Positions 1 to 8,805 are shown, numbered from the stretch's first letter. The stretch: 64,000 nucleotides of DNA from Actinomadura flavalba DSM 45200 (GCF_000374305.1 NZ_KB894094.1:124001-188000); one strand, 5' to 3'. Translations and numbers: made by a program. The notes: generated from the letters alone by a model not told the origin.

Positions 1-1143
1 CACCTCCACCGCGCGGTTGCGGCGGCCGAGCCGGGCGCACGCCTCACCGAGCACCGTCAGCGCCGCGGCCGTCGCGCGGCGCGGCGTCTCGCCCAGCAGG
101 CCCAGCGCCTCCTCGGCCAGCGTGACCGCGTCGCCGGGACGGCCCAGCGCCGTCTCGGCGCGGGCCAGCTCCGTCAGGCACGCGGCCACCGCCTTCTCCC
201 CCGCCGCGCTCACCGTGATCTCGCCGCGCACGCGGGCGAGCAGGTCGCGGGCCTCGGACGCCCGCTCGGGACGGGCGCGCAGCAGCAGCCCGGCGTAGGC
301 GACGCGCAGTGCGGCCACGACGCGCGGGTCCTCGTCGTCGCCGGCGGCCAGCAGCGCCCGCTCGGCCAGTTCCACGCCGCCGTCGAGGTCGCCGCGGATC
401 TCGGCGACGCGCGCGGCCTCCCGGTAGGCGGCCACGCGGGCGCCGGGCCCGCCGACACGGTCGGCACGTTCCACGAGCTGCGCCGCGAGCTGCCCGGCCC
501 GCACCAGGTCGCCGCGCTCGACGAACGCCACCAGCAGCGCCGCGCCGAGGTGCACGGCGGCGTCGGTGGAGTCGGCGCCGGACGCGACGAGCTGCCGCAG
601 CGCCTCCTCGGCGACGCCGACGCCCGCGCCGACGTCGCCGCGCTCGCGCAGGCAGCGGCTCAGCGCGACGTGCAGCCGCGCCCAGTGGTCGAGGTCGGCG
701 TCGGGGGACGCCTCGGCGGTGAGCCGGCGCAGCTCGTCCACGGCGCCGGACAGGTCGCCGGACGCCTCCAGCGCCAGCGCGTGCCCCCAGCGGGCCTGGT
801 GCAGCATCTCGGGCAGCGCGACCGCGTCGTCGCTGGCCAGCACGTCGGCGAATCGGGCGCGGGCCTCGGCGGCGGCGCCGTTGCGCAGCGCGATCTCGGC
901 GTAGTCGAGGGTGACGCGCAGGTCGTCGACGACGTCCTCGCTGACGCCGGAGACCAGGTAGGTCGCCGAGCAGTTCAGCTTGCCCGCGAGCAGGTCGATG
1001 ACGCTGGGCGCCGGGATGCGCTTGTCGCTCTCGATGAGCGAGATGTAACTGTCGGACAGCTCGGGGAACGCGAGCTGCGCCTGACTGATCCCCTGCCGGA
1101 TTCGCAGCGCGCGGATGCGCTGTCCCAACGTCTCGCGATCCAT
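1..1143 (-). CDS. XRE-family HTH regulator with TPR-like repeats (3' end off window)
   Basis: Read leftward from an ATG at 1143, the frame stays open through base 1, giving at least 381 residues with the C-terminus missing. Residues ~1-60 form a Cro/C1-type helix-turn-helix (RIRALRIRQGISQAQLA followed by SYISLIESDKRIP). From ~80 onward the protein is Ala/Leu/Arg-rich helical repeats with TPR-like spacing (for example RLRERGDVGAG and LLERGDL-type segments). XRE-TPR proteins in actinomycetes usually bind DNA through the N-terminus and sense a peptide or protein partner through the repeats. No target can be inferred here; the gene faces away from the rightward genes beginning at 1296. Family call is good, function unknown. 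Confidence 0.85.
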   Translation of the reverse strand, partial: MDRETLGQRIRALRIRQGISQAQLAFPELSDSYISLIESDKRIPAPSVIDLLAGKLNCSATYLVSGVSEDVVDDLRVTLDYAEIALRNGAAAEARARFADVLASDDAVALPEMLHQARWGHALALEASGDLSGAVDELRRLTAEASPDADLDHWARLHVALSRCLRERGDVGAGVGVAEEALRQLVASGADSTDAAVHLGAALLVAFVERGDLVRAGQLAAQLVERADRVGGPGARVAAYREAARVAEIRGDLDGGVELAERALLAAGDDEDPRVVAALRVAYAGLLLRARPERASEARDLLARVRGEITVSAAGEKAVAACLTELARAETALGRPGDAVTLAEEALGLLGETPRRATAAALTVLGEACARLGRRNRAVEV

Positions 1144-1295
1144 CGTGACCACCGCCTAGGAGGTAAGCGCCCGGCGCCGCGCCGTGCGCGCCGGGGTGCC
1201 GCATACGCACCACGGCAGGTTATAGCGGACCGGGTGCCCGGCGCAGCGCCGTTCGGTGCGCGATCTAGCCCGCGACTCCTGCTGTACTGGTGTCC

Positions 1296-1631
1296 ATGAC
1301 CGTCTCCACACGCGTGCTGGACACCCGCAGCGGCCGCGCCGCCGCGGGGCTGCCCGTCCGGCTCGACCGCTACGCCGCCGACACCTGGGAACCCGTCGCC
1401 GAGGGCGGCACCGACGCGAGCGGCCGGTGGACCGACGGCGGCGACGGCGACGGCACCCCGCCCGGCACGTACCGCCTCCGCTACGGCTCGGGCGCCTACT
1501 TCGCCGAGCGCAACGAACCCACCTGCTACCCGGAGGTCGCCATCATCTTCACGATCCCCGACGACGGCCGCGACCACCACGTCCCCCTCACCCTAGGCGC
1601 CTACGCCTACGCAACGTCCATGGCCTTCTGA
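1296..1631 (+). CDS. Transthyretin/5-hydroxyisourate hydrolase-like protein lacking catalytic residues
   Basis: A 111-residue protein with the HIU-hydrolase/transthyretin fold pattern: VLDTRSGRAAAGLPVRL at the N-terminus, TDASGRWTDG in the middle, then GAYFAERNEPTCYPEVAIIF and HHVPLTLGAYAY at the end. Genuine HIU hydrolases have His before VLD and end in Tyr-Arg-Gly-Ser; here the first position is Arg (STRVLDT) and the end is ATSMAF, so the catalytic His and the YRGS tail are absent, while the central Arg and the HHVPL histidine remain. ATG at 1296 is preferred; a GTG two codons earlier (1290) is possible. The purine permease that follows keeps a ureide/purine link plausible. It may be a transthyretin-like binding protein rather than an enzyme. 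Confidence 0.75.
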   Translation: MTVSTRVLDTRSGRAAAGLPVRLDRYAADTWEPVAEGGTDASGRWTDGGDGDGTPPGTYRLRYGSGAYFAERNEPTCYPEVAIIFTIPDDGRDHHVPLTLGAYAYATSMAF

Positions 1632-1730
1632 CCACGCCGTCCGCACGCGGACCCCGGTGGGGTTTCGGTCAGTGACGTGCGGTTACGCTGTGCGCCGTTC
1701 CCGTTCGATCAGTGATGTGGAGTGCGTTCG

Positions 1731-3188
1731 ATGTCCTCCTCCGAGCCCGAGACGCAGGAGTCCGAGTCAGGTCCGCCCGAGCGGCGCGGCCCCCTGGATC
1801 GGTTCTTTGATCTTTCTGGGCGTGAGAGCACTGTTGGGCGGGAGGTGCGGGGTGGGGTCACGACGTTCTTTGCGATGGCCTACATCATTCTGCTGAATCC
1901 GCTGATTCTGGGTGGGGCGGAGGACGTCAACGGGGACGTGCTGTCCATTCCGCAGCTCACCACCATGACGGCGCTGTCGGCGGCCGTCGCGACGTTGCTC
2001 ATGGGGCTCGTCGGGAACGTTCCGATGGCGCTGGCCGCCGGGCTCGGGATCAACGCCGTCGTCGCGTACCAGGCGGCGCCGTTGATGACGTGGCCGCAGG
2101 CGATGGGGCTGGTGGTACTGGAGGGCGTCATCATCGTGCTGCTGGCCGTCACCGGCGTCCGCACGATGATCATGAACGCGATCCCGCTGGCGCTCAAGCA
2201 CGCCATCGCGGTCGGCATCGGCGCGTTCATCGCGTTCATCGGCATGGTGAACGCCGGGTTCGTCACCTCCAGCGCCGAGAGCCCGCCGCTCTCGCTCGGC
2301 ATCGGCGGGCACCTGGCGACGTGGCCGTCGGTGGTGTTCGTCGTCGCACTGCTCCTCATGATCGTGCTGTACGTGCGCAGGGTGCCGGGCGCGCTGCTGA
2401 TCGGCATCGTCGTCGCGACCGTGCTCGCGGTGATCATCCAGGCGAACGCCGCCATCCCGGCCGAAGGCCCCGGGTCCTGGGGCGTGGTCGTCCCCGACAT
2501 GCCGGACAGCTTCGTCGCCGTGCCCGACTTCGGGCTGTTCGGCCAGGTGGACGTGTTCGGCGGGTTCGGGCGCGCGGGCGTCCTCACCGCGTCGGTCGTG
2601 CTGTTCACGCTGGTGCTGTCGGGCTTCTTCGACGCGATGGGCACGATCCTCGGCATCAGCGACGAGGCGGGCCTGGTCGACAAGCTCGGCCGCGTCCCCG
2701 GCCTCGGCCGCATCCTCGCCGTCGACGGCGTCTCCGCCGCGTTCGGCGGCGTCACCAGCTCGTCGGCGAACACGGTGTTCGTGGAGTCGGCGGCGGGCGT
2801 CGGCGAGGGCGCCCGGACGGGCCTGGCCAACATCGCCACCGGCCTGATGTTCGCCGTCGCGCTGTTCCTGACGCCGCTGGCGGCGATCGTCCCGGCGCAG
2901 GCGGCCTCCCCCGCGCTGGTGCTCGTCGGAGCGCTGATGATGGCGCAGGTCGCCAAGATCGACTGGACGGACCTGGCCTACACGATCCCGGCGTTCCTCA
3001 CGATCGTCTTCATGCCGTACACATTCTCGATCACCAACGGCGTCGGCGCGGGCATCATCGCCTACACGCTCATCATGGCCGCGCGCGGCCGGGCCCGTCA
3101 GGCCGGATGGCTGCTGTGGATCGTCTCGGTCGTCTTCGTTCTCTACTTCGGTTTGAACATCGTGGAGGAACTTCTCGGCGTCAGATGA
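1731..3188 (+). CDS. NCS2-family (AzgA-like) purine nucleobase permease
   Basis: A 485-residue polytopic membrane protein of the COG2252 adenine/guanine/hypoxanthine transporter group. The signature EVRGGVTTFFAMAYIILLNP follows an acidic N-terminus, and the conserved FFDAMGTILGISDEAGL segment and a SSSANTVFVESAAGVGEGARTG-type region lie around residues 305-365, with about 12 hydrophobic segments. Proton-coupled uptake of purine bases is the known role of the family; which base is moved cannot be told. ATG at 1731 is chosen because GGAG sits 8 bases upstream; an in-frame GTG at 1722 overlaps that site. It follows the HIU-hydrolase-like gene by 99 bp. Confidence 0.9.
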   Translation: MSSSEPETQESESGPPERRGPLDRFFDLSGRESTVGREVRGGVTTFFAMAYIILLNPLILGGAEDVNGDVLSIPQLTTMTALSAAVATLLMGLVGNVPMALAAGLGINAVVAYQAAPLMTWPQAMGLVVLEGVIIVLLAVTGVRTMIMNAIPLALKHAIAVGIGAFIAFIGMVNAGFVTSSAESPPLSLGIGGHLATWPSVVFVVALLLMIVLYVRRVPGALLIGIVVATVLAVIIQANAAIPAEGPGSWGVVVPDMPDSFVAVPDFGLFGQVDVFGGFGRAGVLTASVVLFTLVLSGFFDAMGTILGISDEAGLVDKLGRVPGLGRILAVDGVSAAFGGVTSSSANTVFVESAAGVGEGARTGLANIATGLMFAVALFLTPLAAIVPAQAASPALVLVGALMMAQVAKIDWTDLAYTIPAFLTIVFMPYTFSITNGVGAGIIAYTLIMAARGRARQAGWLLWIVSVVFVLYFGLNIVEELLGVR

Positions 3189-3257
3189 TTTCCTGGGGAG
3201 GCAGTACTCAGGCGAGGGCGAATCCCCGGCCTCCACCCCGGGTCTGAAAGGCGTGCC

Positions 3258-4418
3258 GTGACGACACCCCACGCAGTGCAGCGTCGTCACGTCCTGCTGG
3301 CGCCCGACCGGTTCGCGGGGTCGCTGTCGGCGGCCGAGGTGGCGCACCATCTGGCGGTGGGGCTGCGGCGGGTGCGGCCCGGCGTGCCGGTGGTCGAGCT
3401 GCCCGTCCCGGCGGCGGGCGACGGGCTGGCCGAGGCCGCCATCGCCGCCGGATGGAGGCGGGTGCCGGTCGAGGTCACGGGTCCGACGGGACGCCCCGTC
3501 ACCGCCGCGCTGGCGGTCGAGCGCGACACGGCCGTCGTCGACCTCGGCACCGCCGCCGGACCGGCCCTGCTGCCCGACGCGCGCCCGCGTCCGCTCACCG
3601 CGACGAGCCTGGGCGCGGGCCAGCTCCTCGCCCACGCCGTGCGGCGCGTCGGTGCGCGCCGGGTGGTGCTCGGGCTGGGCGGCAGCGCCGCCGCCGACGG
3701 CGGCGCCGGGCTCATCCAGGGCCTCGGCGGACGCCTGCTCGACGCGCAGGGCCGCGACCTGCCGCCCGGCGGCGCCGCGCTGCGCTCGCTGCACCGCCTC
3801 GACCTGCGCGCGCTGACCGACCTGTCCCGGGTGGACGTCGTCATCGCCGGGGACGCCGCGTCGCCGCTGCTGGGCCGCGCGGGCGCCGCCGCCCCCTACG
3901 GCGCGCGCGGCGAGGCGGCGGGCGCCGAGGTGCGGGCGCTGGACGCCGGGCTGCGCCGCTGGGCCGACCTGGCCGAGGCCGCCGTGCGGCGCATCGCCCG
4001 CGACCGCGCCGGGGCGGGCGCGGCGGGCGGCGCCGGGTTCGCCGCGCTGGCGCTGCTCGGCGCGTCCGCGCCCGGCACCGGGTTCCTGCTCGACCTGCTG
4101 GGCTTCCCCGGGCTGGCGCGGGAGGCGCGGCTCGTCGTCACCGGCGAGGGCGTGCTCGACGTCCGGACGCTGCGCGGCCGCACCCCGGCGAGCGTCGCGC
4201 GGGCGTCGGCGCGGGCGGGGGCGCCGGTCGTCGCCGTCGCCGGGACGCGCGGCCTCACCGGCGAGCAGTCGCGCCGGGCCCGCCTCCACGCGGTGTACGC
4301 GCTGACCGACATCGAGCCCGACGCCGCGCGCGGCCTCCGCCAGGCCGGACCGCTACTCGAACAGCTCACGGTGGCGATAGCGGACGAATGGCTGCCGCCG
4401 TTGACCCCCCGAAGCTGA
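3258..4418 (+). CDS. Glycerate kinase (GlxK/GarK family)
   Basis: This 386-residue protein matches the type-1 glycerate kinase family: APDRFAGSLSAAEVA at the N-terminus (usual form APDsFKGSLSA), GLGGSAAADGGAGLIQGLGG near residues 138-157, and TGEGVLDVRTLRGRTPASVA near 295-314. The enzyme phosphorylates D-glycerate to 2- or 3-phosphoglycerate in glyoxylate and glycerate catabolism. In this context it could drain glyoxylate from purine/ureide breakdown via tartronate semialdehyde, but that is inference. The GTG start at 3258 has an AAAGG-type site 9 bases upstream. Very Ala/Gly/Arg-rich even for this genome. Confidence 0.9.
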   Translation: MTTPHAVQRRHVLLAPDRFAGSLSAAEVAHHLAVGLRRVRPGVPVVELPVPAAGDGLAEAAIAAGWRRVPVEVTGPTGRPVTAALAVERDTAVVDLGTAAGPALLPDARPRPLTATSLGAGQLLAHAVRRVGARRVVLGLGGSAAADGGAGLIQGLGGRLLDAQGRDLPPGGAALRSLHRLDLRALTDLSRVDVVIAGDAASPLLGRAGAAAPYGARGEAAGAEVRALDAGLRRWADLAEAAVRRIARDRAGAGAAGGAGFAALALLGASAPGTGFLLDLLGFPGLAREARLVVTGEGVLDVRTLRGRTPASVARASARAGAPVVAVAGTRGLTGEQSRRARLHAVYALTDIEPDAARGLRQAGPLLEQLTVAIADEWLPPLTPRS

Positions 4419-4504
4419 CAGATTCCGCCGAAGCGGACGTTTCCCCACATGGACGACGGTATTCCGGGGAGGTACCCCGGAGAACGGCGGGCTGGAGGCG
4501 CACC

Positions 4505-5623
4505 ATGAAGATCGGCGTACCGCGCGAGATCAAGAACCACGAGTACCGCGTGGCGATCACCCCGGCCGGGGTCCACGAGCTGACCCGGCACGGCCACGAG
4601 GTGTTCGTCGAGCGCGGCGCCGGTGAGGGATCGGCCGTCCCGGACGAGGAGTTCGCCGCCGCCGGCGCCAAGATCCTCGACACGGCCGACGCCGTCTGGG
4701 CCGAGGGCGACCTGATCCTCAAGGTGAAGGAGCCGGTCGAGGGCGAGTACCACCGGATGCGGCGCGGGCAGACGCTGTTCACCTACCTGCACCTGGCCGC
4801 GTCGCGCGAGTGCACGGACGCGCTGCTCGACGCGGGCGTCACCGCGATCGCCTACGAGACCGTGCAGCTCCCGAACGGCGGGCTGCCGCTGCTGGCGCCG
4901 ATGTCGGAGGTCGCCGGACGGCTCGCGCCGCAGGTCGGCGCGTACAGCATGATGCGCTCCAACGGCGGCCGGGGCGTGCTGCCCGGCGGCGTGCCGGGCG
5001 TGGCCCCGGCGAACGTCGTCGTCATCGGCGGCGGCGTGGCGGGGCTGAACGCGGCACAGGTCGCGGTCGGGATGGGCGCGTCGGTGACCGTGCTGGACGT
5101 CAACGTCGACAAGCTCCGCGAGATCGACGCGATCTACCAGGGGCGCCTGCGGACGCTGATGTCCACGGTGTACACGGTCGGGCAGCGGGTCCGTGAGGCC
5201 GACCTGGTGATCGGCGCCGTCCTCATCCCGGGCCACAAGGCGCCCAAGCTCGTCTCCAACGACCTCGTCGCGCACATGAAGCGCGGCTCGGTGCTGGTCG
5301 ACATCGCGATCGACCAGGGCGGCTGCTTCGAGGACTCGCGGCCCACCACGCACGCGCACCCGACGTACCGGGTGCACGGGTCGGTGTTCTACTGCGTGGC
5401 GAACATGCCCGGCTCGGTGCCGAACACCTCGACGTACGCGCTGACGAACGTGACCGTCCCGTACGCCCTCCAGATCGCCGACCTGGGCTGGCGCGACGCC
5501 CTGCGCGCCGACCCGGCGCTGGCCCTCGGGCTCAACACGCACGACGGGCGGCTCGTCTACGAGCCCGTCGCCGAGGCCCACGGGATGGACCACGTGCCCC
5601 TCGCCTCCGTGCTCGGGACCTGA
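4505..5623 (+). CDS. ald: Alanine dehydrogenase
   Basis: A 372-residue NAD-dependent L-alanine dehydrogenase, which interconverts alanine and pyruvate plus ammonia. Substrate-binding Arg15, Lys75 (ILKVKEP) and catalytic His96 (TYLHLAA) fall at the same numbers as in the Mycobacterium tuberculosis enzyme. The Rossmann motif IGGGVAGLNAAQVA is near residues 172-185, and DIAIDQGG, carrying the catalytic Asp, is near 270. The ATG at 4505 follows GGAGGCGCACC; the open frame extends far upstream but that part is the out-of-frame shadow of the glycerate kinase gene. Length is normal for the family. It is 86 bp from the preceding gene and 19 bp from the next. Confidence 0.95.
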   Translation: MKIGVPREIKNHEYRVAITPAGVHELTRHGHEVFVERGAGEGSAVPDEEFAAAGAKILDTADAVWAEGDLILKVKEPVEGEYHRMRRGQTLFTYLHLAASRECTDALLDAGVTAIAYETVQLPNGGLPLLAPMSEVAGRLAPQVGAYSMMRSNGGRGVLPGGVPGVAPANVVVIGGGVAGLNAAQVAVGMGASVTVLDVNVDKLREIDAIYQGRLRTLMSTVYTVGQRVREADLVIGAVLIPGHKAPKLVSNDLVAHMKRGSVLVDIAIDQGGCFEDSRPTTHAHPTYRVHGSVFYCVANMPGSVPNTSTYALTNVTVPYALQIADLGWRDALRADPALALGLNTHDGRLVYEPVAEAHGMDHVPLASVLGT

Positions 5624-5642
5624 CGCACCGTAGAGTGGCCCC

Positions 5643-6233
5643 ATGGGCGAACTGATCGTGCTCCGGCACGGTGAGACCGAGTGGAGCCGCGTCCGCCGCC
5701 ACACCGGCCGCACCGACCTGCCGCTGACGCCGCACGGCGAGGAGCAGGCCCGCGCGCTGCGGCCGGCGATGGAGGGCCGGGCGCCGGTCCTGGTGCTGTC
5801 CAGCCCGGCCGGGCGCGCGCGGCGCACCGCCGAGCTGGCCGGGCTCACGGTGGACGCCACCGACCCCGACCTGTGGGAGTGGGACTACGGCGGCTACGAG
5901 GGCATCACCAGCGCCGAGATCCGCGAGACGCGCCCCGGCTTCTACCTGTGGGACGACGGCGTCGTCCCCGGCGACGCCGACCACCCGGGCGAGAGCGTCG
6001 AGCAGGTCGGCAAGCGCGTGGACACCGTCCTGGACCGCGTCCGGCCCCGGCTGGACGACGGCGACGTCGTGCTCGTCGCGCACGGCCATCTGCTGCGCAT
6101 CCTCACCGCGCGCTGGCTCGGGCTGGAACCGTCCCAGGGCCGCCTGTTCGCGCTGGCCACCGGCACCGTCTCCACCCTCGGCACCGAGCACGACCGCCCG
6201 GTGATCACCTCGTGGAACGTCCCGCCGTCCTGA
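5643..6233 (+). CDS. Histidine phosphatase superfamily (phosphoglycerate-mutase-like) protein
   Basis: At 196 residues it has the RHG signature LRHGETEWS with the phospho-accepting His9, the second catalytic His in LVAHGHLLRIL near residue 147, and the conserved LSSPAGRARRTAEL segment. Such proteins are cytoplasmic acid phosphatases acting on small phosphorylated metabolites; substrate cannot be deduced. LWEWDYGGYEGI is typical of the branch annotated in actinomycetes as phosphoglycerate mutase-like or SixA-like phosphatases. The ATG starts 19 bp after ald, so the two may be cotranscribed. Confidence 0.88.
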   Translation: MGELIVLRHGETEWSRVRRHTGRTDLPLTPHGEEQARALRPAMEGRAPVLVLSSPAGRARRTAELAGLTVDATDPDLWEWDYGGYEGITSAEIRETRPGFYLWDDGVVPGDADHPGESVEQVGKRVDTVLDRVRPRLDDGDVVLVAHGHLLRILTARWLGLEPSQGRLFALATGTVSTLGTEHDRPVITSWNVPPS

Positions 6234-6328
6234 CCCGCGCGCCCGGAAGGAACGGGACGGAACCGCATAGACTGCTGCGTGCGGGCTCCCCTGGCCAGCG
6301 CCCACGGCAGCGAGATGCGAGGACGACG

Positions 6329-6631
6329 ATGACGACCGGCGGGCAGACTCCGACGCGCGGCTACACCGCCACGAAGGACCAGCTCCAGACGCGCCTGCGC
6401 CGCATCGAGGGCCAGGTGCGCGGCATCGAGCGCATGGTCGAGGACGACCGCTACTGCATCGACATCCTCACCCAGATCAGCGCGATCCAGGCCGCGCTGG
6501 ACAAGGTCGCGCTCGGCCTGCTGGACGGTCACGTCCGGCACTGCGTCGCCGAGGGCGCCGAGGAGGGCAAGGCCGACGCCATGTCCACCGAGCTGATGGC
6601 CGCCGTCGGCCGCCTGATGCGCCGCGGCTGA
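6329..6631 (+). CDS. Metal-sensitive transcriptional repressor, CsoR/RcnR family
   Basis: A 100-residue all-helical repressor of the DUF156 family. The copper-type ligand set is present: Cys43 (RYCIDIL), His68 and Cys72 (GHVRHCV), at the 25- and 4-residue spacing of CsoR, so Cu(I) sensing is more likely than nickel/cobalt or formaldehyde. RLRRIEGQVRGIERMV (residues 22-37) is the conserved DNA-binding helix region. The ATG at 6329 follows GCGAGGACG. No copper exporter or chaperone lies nearby, so the regulated target is elsewhere or it acts only on itself. Confidence 0.9.
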   Translation: MTTGGQTPTRGYTATKDQLQTRLRRIEGQVRGIERMVEDDRYCIDILTQISAIQAALDKVALGLLDGHVRHCVAEGAEEGKADAMSTELMAAVGRLMRRG

Positions 6632-6634
6632 CCC

Positions 6635-7141
6635 TCAGCTCGGCCCGGCGGACGGGTCGGGGCAGGGCGGGCCGGTGTGCTCGGACGCCTCGACGAAGAG
6701 GCGGAGCCCCTTGAGGAACGCCCGGCGTTCCGCGGCGTCCAGGCCGTCCAGGGCGGTCCGGGCGGCGGCGAGCTTGGTGCTCGCGAACGCGCGGGCGGTC
6801 TCCTGCCAGGCGGGCGCCACGTCGATGATCGCGCGGCGGCGGTCGTCCGGGTCGACCTCGCGGACGACCAGGCCCGCGCGCAGCAGTTCCCCGACGAGCT
6901 GGCTCGCGGTGGCGGCGCCGAGCCCGAGCCGTCCGGCGATCTCCCCGACGGCGCTCGGGCCGGTCAGCGTGAGCGACACCATGACCGGGACGTGCCGGGG
7001 TCCGAGGCCCTGTTCCTTCGCGCGGACGATGAACTCGGGCGGGCCGGGCCCGTCACCGGGGCGTTTGAGGCTTTTCGCGACGCGTCCCAGCAGCATGACC
7101 AGGGCGAGGAGGTCCGGGTCCACCGGTTCGCGGGAGCTCAT
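6635..7141 (-). CDS. MarR-family transcriptional regulator
   Basis: A 168-residue winged-helix protein read leftward. The core runs PSAVGEIAGRLGLGAATASQLVGEL (recognition helix) and LVVREVDPDDRRRAIIDVA, whose DPDDRR wing is diagnostic of MarR. It is divergent from the DHA2 efflux gene starting at 7245 and almost certainly represses it and itself through the two TTGAA-N-TTCAA palindromes between them. The start at 7141 (MSSREPVD) is preferred over an upstream ATG at 7165, because the longer form would put the proximal palindrome inside the gene. Ligand unknown. Confidence 0.88.
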   Translation of the reverse strand: MSSREPVDPDLLALVMLLGRVAKSLKRPGDGPGPPEFIVRAKEQGLGPRHVPVMVSLTLTGPSAVGEIAGRLGLGAATASQLVGELLRAGLVVREVDPDDRRRAIIDVAPAWQETARAFASTKLAAARTALDGLDAAERRAFLKGLRLFVEASEHTGPPCPDPSAGPS

Positions 7142-7144
7142 GGC

Positions 7145-7155
7145 TTGAAGTTCAA
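7145..7155. promoter_or_regulatory. Candidate MarR operator, copy 1
   Basis: TTGAAGTTCAA is a perfect 5+1+5 palindrome immediately before the MarR start codon. Its partner TTGAACTTCAA lies 38 bp away centre to centre. The divergent position and identical arms make these the likely MarR binding sites; binding is inferred. Confidence 0.65.
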
Positions 7156-7182
7156 CATATTTCATGGTGCACTGCCAATACC

Positions 7183-7193
7183 TTGAACTTCAA
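7183..7193. promoter_or_regulatory. Candidate MarR operator, copy 2
   Basis: TTGAACTTCAA, same arms as the site at 7145-7155 with a different central base, 52 bp before the efflux-pump ATG. Together the pair could cover both divergent promoters. Confidence 0.65.
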
Positions 7194-7244
7194 GACTTGT
7201 TGGAGTCGAGGGTGGCGGCCCGACACCCGAAGGGAACTCTCCCC

Positions 7245-8798
7245 ATGCCCGAAAGCACGACCAAGGCGCCCCCTGAGGGCGCCGCACCACCGCCGCGCGA
7301 CGACTCCGGCGGCGATCGGCTCGACCGGAGCATCATCGTCCTCGGCCTCGTCGTCATCTCCGGCACGATCATGGCGGTGCTGGACACGACGATCGTCAAC
7401 GTCGCCCTCCAGACGCTCGGACGCGACTTCGGCACCGGCCTGTCCACGATCCAGTGGGTCGTCACCGGCTACCTCATCGCGCTCGGCACCGTCATCCCGC
7501 TGACCGGCTGGGCCATCGACCGGTTCGGCGCACGGCGCGTCTGGATGACGTCGATCGTCCTGTTCGTCGCGGGTTCCGCGCTCGCGGGGGCAGCGTGGAA
7601 CATCGAGTCGCTGATCGCGTTCCGCGTCGTGCAGGGACTCGGCGGCGGCATGCTCATGCCCACCGGGATGAGCATCCTGACGATGGCCGCCGGGCCGCGC
7701 CGGATGGGCCGCGTGATGAGCATCGTCGGCGTGCCGATGCTGCTCGGGCCCGTCCTCGGCCCGATCATCGGCGGCTGGCTCGTGCAGAACGCCGACTGGC
7801 GCTGGATCTTCTTCGTCAACCTGCCGATCGGCGCGCTGGCCCTCGCGCTGGCGCTCTGGAAGATCCCGGCCGACGGCGCCCACGGCGGGCGCGCCCCGCT
7901 CGACCTGCGCGGCCTGCTCCTGCTGCCGCCGGGGTTCGTCCTGCTCATCTACGGCCTGTCCACCGCGAGCGGCCACGGCGGCTTCGGTGACCCGGCCACG
8001 CTCGGCTGGCTCGCGGGCGGCCTCGCGCTCGTCGCGCTGTTCGTGCTGCACAGCCTGAACCGCCGCGAACGCGCGCTCATCGACGTCCGCCTGTTCGCGA
8101 ACCGGACGTTCGGCGCCGCGTCGATCGCGGTGTTCCTCGTCGGCGTCGGCCTCATCGGCTCGCTGCTCCTGCTGCCGCTCTACTACCAGGAGGTGCGCGG
8201 CGAGGGCGCGTTCACCGCCGGGCTGCTGCTGGCCCCGCAGGGCATCGGCGCCGCGCTGGCGATGCCGCTGGCGGGCCTGCTCACCGACCGGTTCGGCGCC
8301 GGACGCGTCGTCCCGGTCGGGATCGCGCTGCTGACGCTCGGCACGATCGCCTACACGCAGGTCACCGACACCACGTCGTACTGGCTGCTCAGCGCGTCGC
8401 TGCTCGTGCGGGGCCTCGGGCTCGGCGCGACGATGATGCCGACGATGACGTCCGCGATCGTCCGGCTGCCCCGATCGGCCGTGCCCCGGGGGTCCAGCTC
8501 GCTCAACATCATCATGCAGCTCGGCGGATCGTTCGGCAGCGCGCTGCTGGCCGTGCTGCTGGCGCGCGGCATCAGCGACCGCGTCCCGGGCGGCGGGGGC
8601 GGCGAGGCCGGCTTCGGTGAGATCCCCGACGCCGTCCGCGAGCGCATCGCCCCGCAGATCGCCGAGGCGTTCGGCACGACGTTCTGGACGGCCCTCGCGC
8701 TCACGGCCGTGCTGATCGTGCCGGTGCTGTTCCTGCCGCGCAAGGGCGCCGGAGCCCACGACGACGCCCCGGTGCCCGAGGCGGCGCCGCACCTGTAG
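7245..8798 (+). CDS. MFS multidrug efflux transporter, DHA2 (EmrB/QacA) family
   Basis: A 517-residue protein with about 14 hydrophobic segments. It has the DHA2 hallmark MLLGPVLGPIIGGWLVQ near residues 165-181, DTTIVNVALQTLGRDF in the first segment region, and WVVTGYLIALGTVIPLTGW. Proton-driven drug or toxic-metabolite export is the family role. ATG at 7245 is chosen because GAAGGGA lies about 9 bases upstream; the frame extends to 7164 without a good site. The adjacent MarR gene and paired operators point to ligand-induced expression. The C-terminus is short and polar. Confidence 0.9.
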   Translation: MPESTTKAPPEGAAPPPRDDSGGDRLDRSIIVLGLVVISGTIMAVLDTTIVNVALQTLGRDFGTGLSTIQWVVTGYLIALGTVIPLTGWAIDRFGARRVWMTSIVLFVAGSALAGAAWNIESLIAFRVVQGLGGGMLMPTGMSILTMAAGPRRMGRVMSIVGVPMLLGPVLGPIIGGWLVQNADWRWIFFVNLPIGALALALALWKIPADGAHGGRAPLDLRGLLLLPPGFVLLIYGLSTASGHGGFGDPATLGWLAGGLALVALFVLHSLNRRERALIDVRLFANRTFGAASIAVFLVGVGLIGSLLLLPLYYQEVRGEGAFTAGLLLAPQGIGAALAMPLAGLLTDRFGAGRVVPVGIALLTLGTIAYTQVTDTTSYWLLSASLLVRGLGLGATMMPTMTSAIVRLPRSAVPRGSSSLNIIMQLGGSFGSALLAVLLARGISDRVPGGGGGEAGFGEIPDAVRERIAPQIAEAFGTTFWTALALTAVLIVPVLFLPRKGAGAHDDAPVPEAAPHL

Positions 8799-8805
8799 CG
8801 GGACG

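Noticed and set aside
1767..4289. 840-residue leftward open frame antisense to the purine permease and glycerate kinase
   Set aside because: Arg/Asp/His-rich composition typical of antisense shadows in high-GC genes; the sense strand has clear permease and kinase motifs.
3452..4504. Upstream extension of the alanine dehydrogenase frame
   Set aside because: This part is Arg/Gly/Ala shadow of glycerate kinase; the Ald N-terminus MKIGVPREIK begins at 4505 behind a ribosome site.
7152..8792. 546-residue antisense frame opposite the DHA2 pump
   Set aside because: Composition dominated by Arg, Gln, Asp and His without domain signal; the sense frame is a recognisable transporter.
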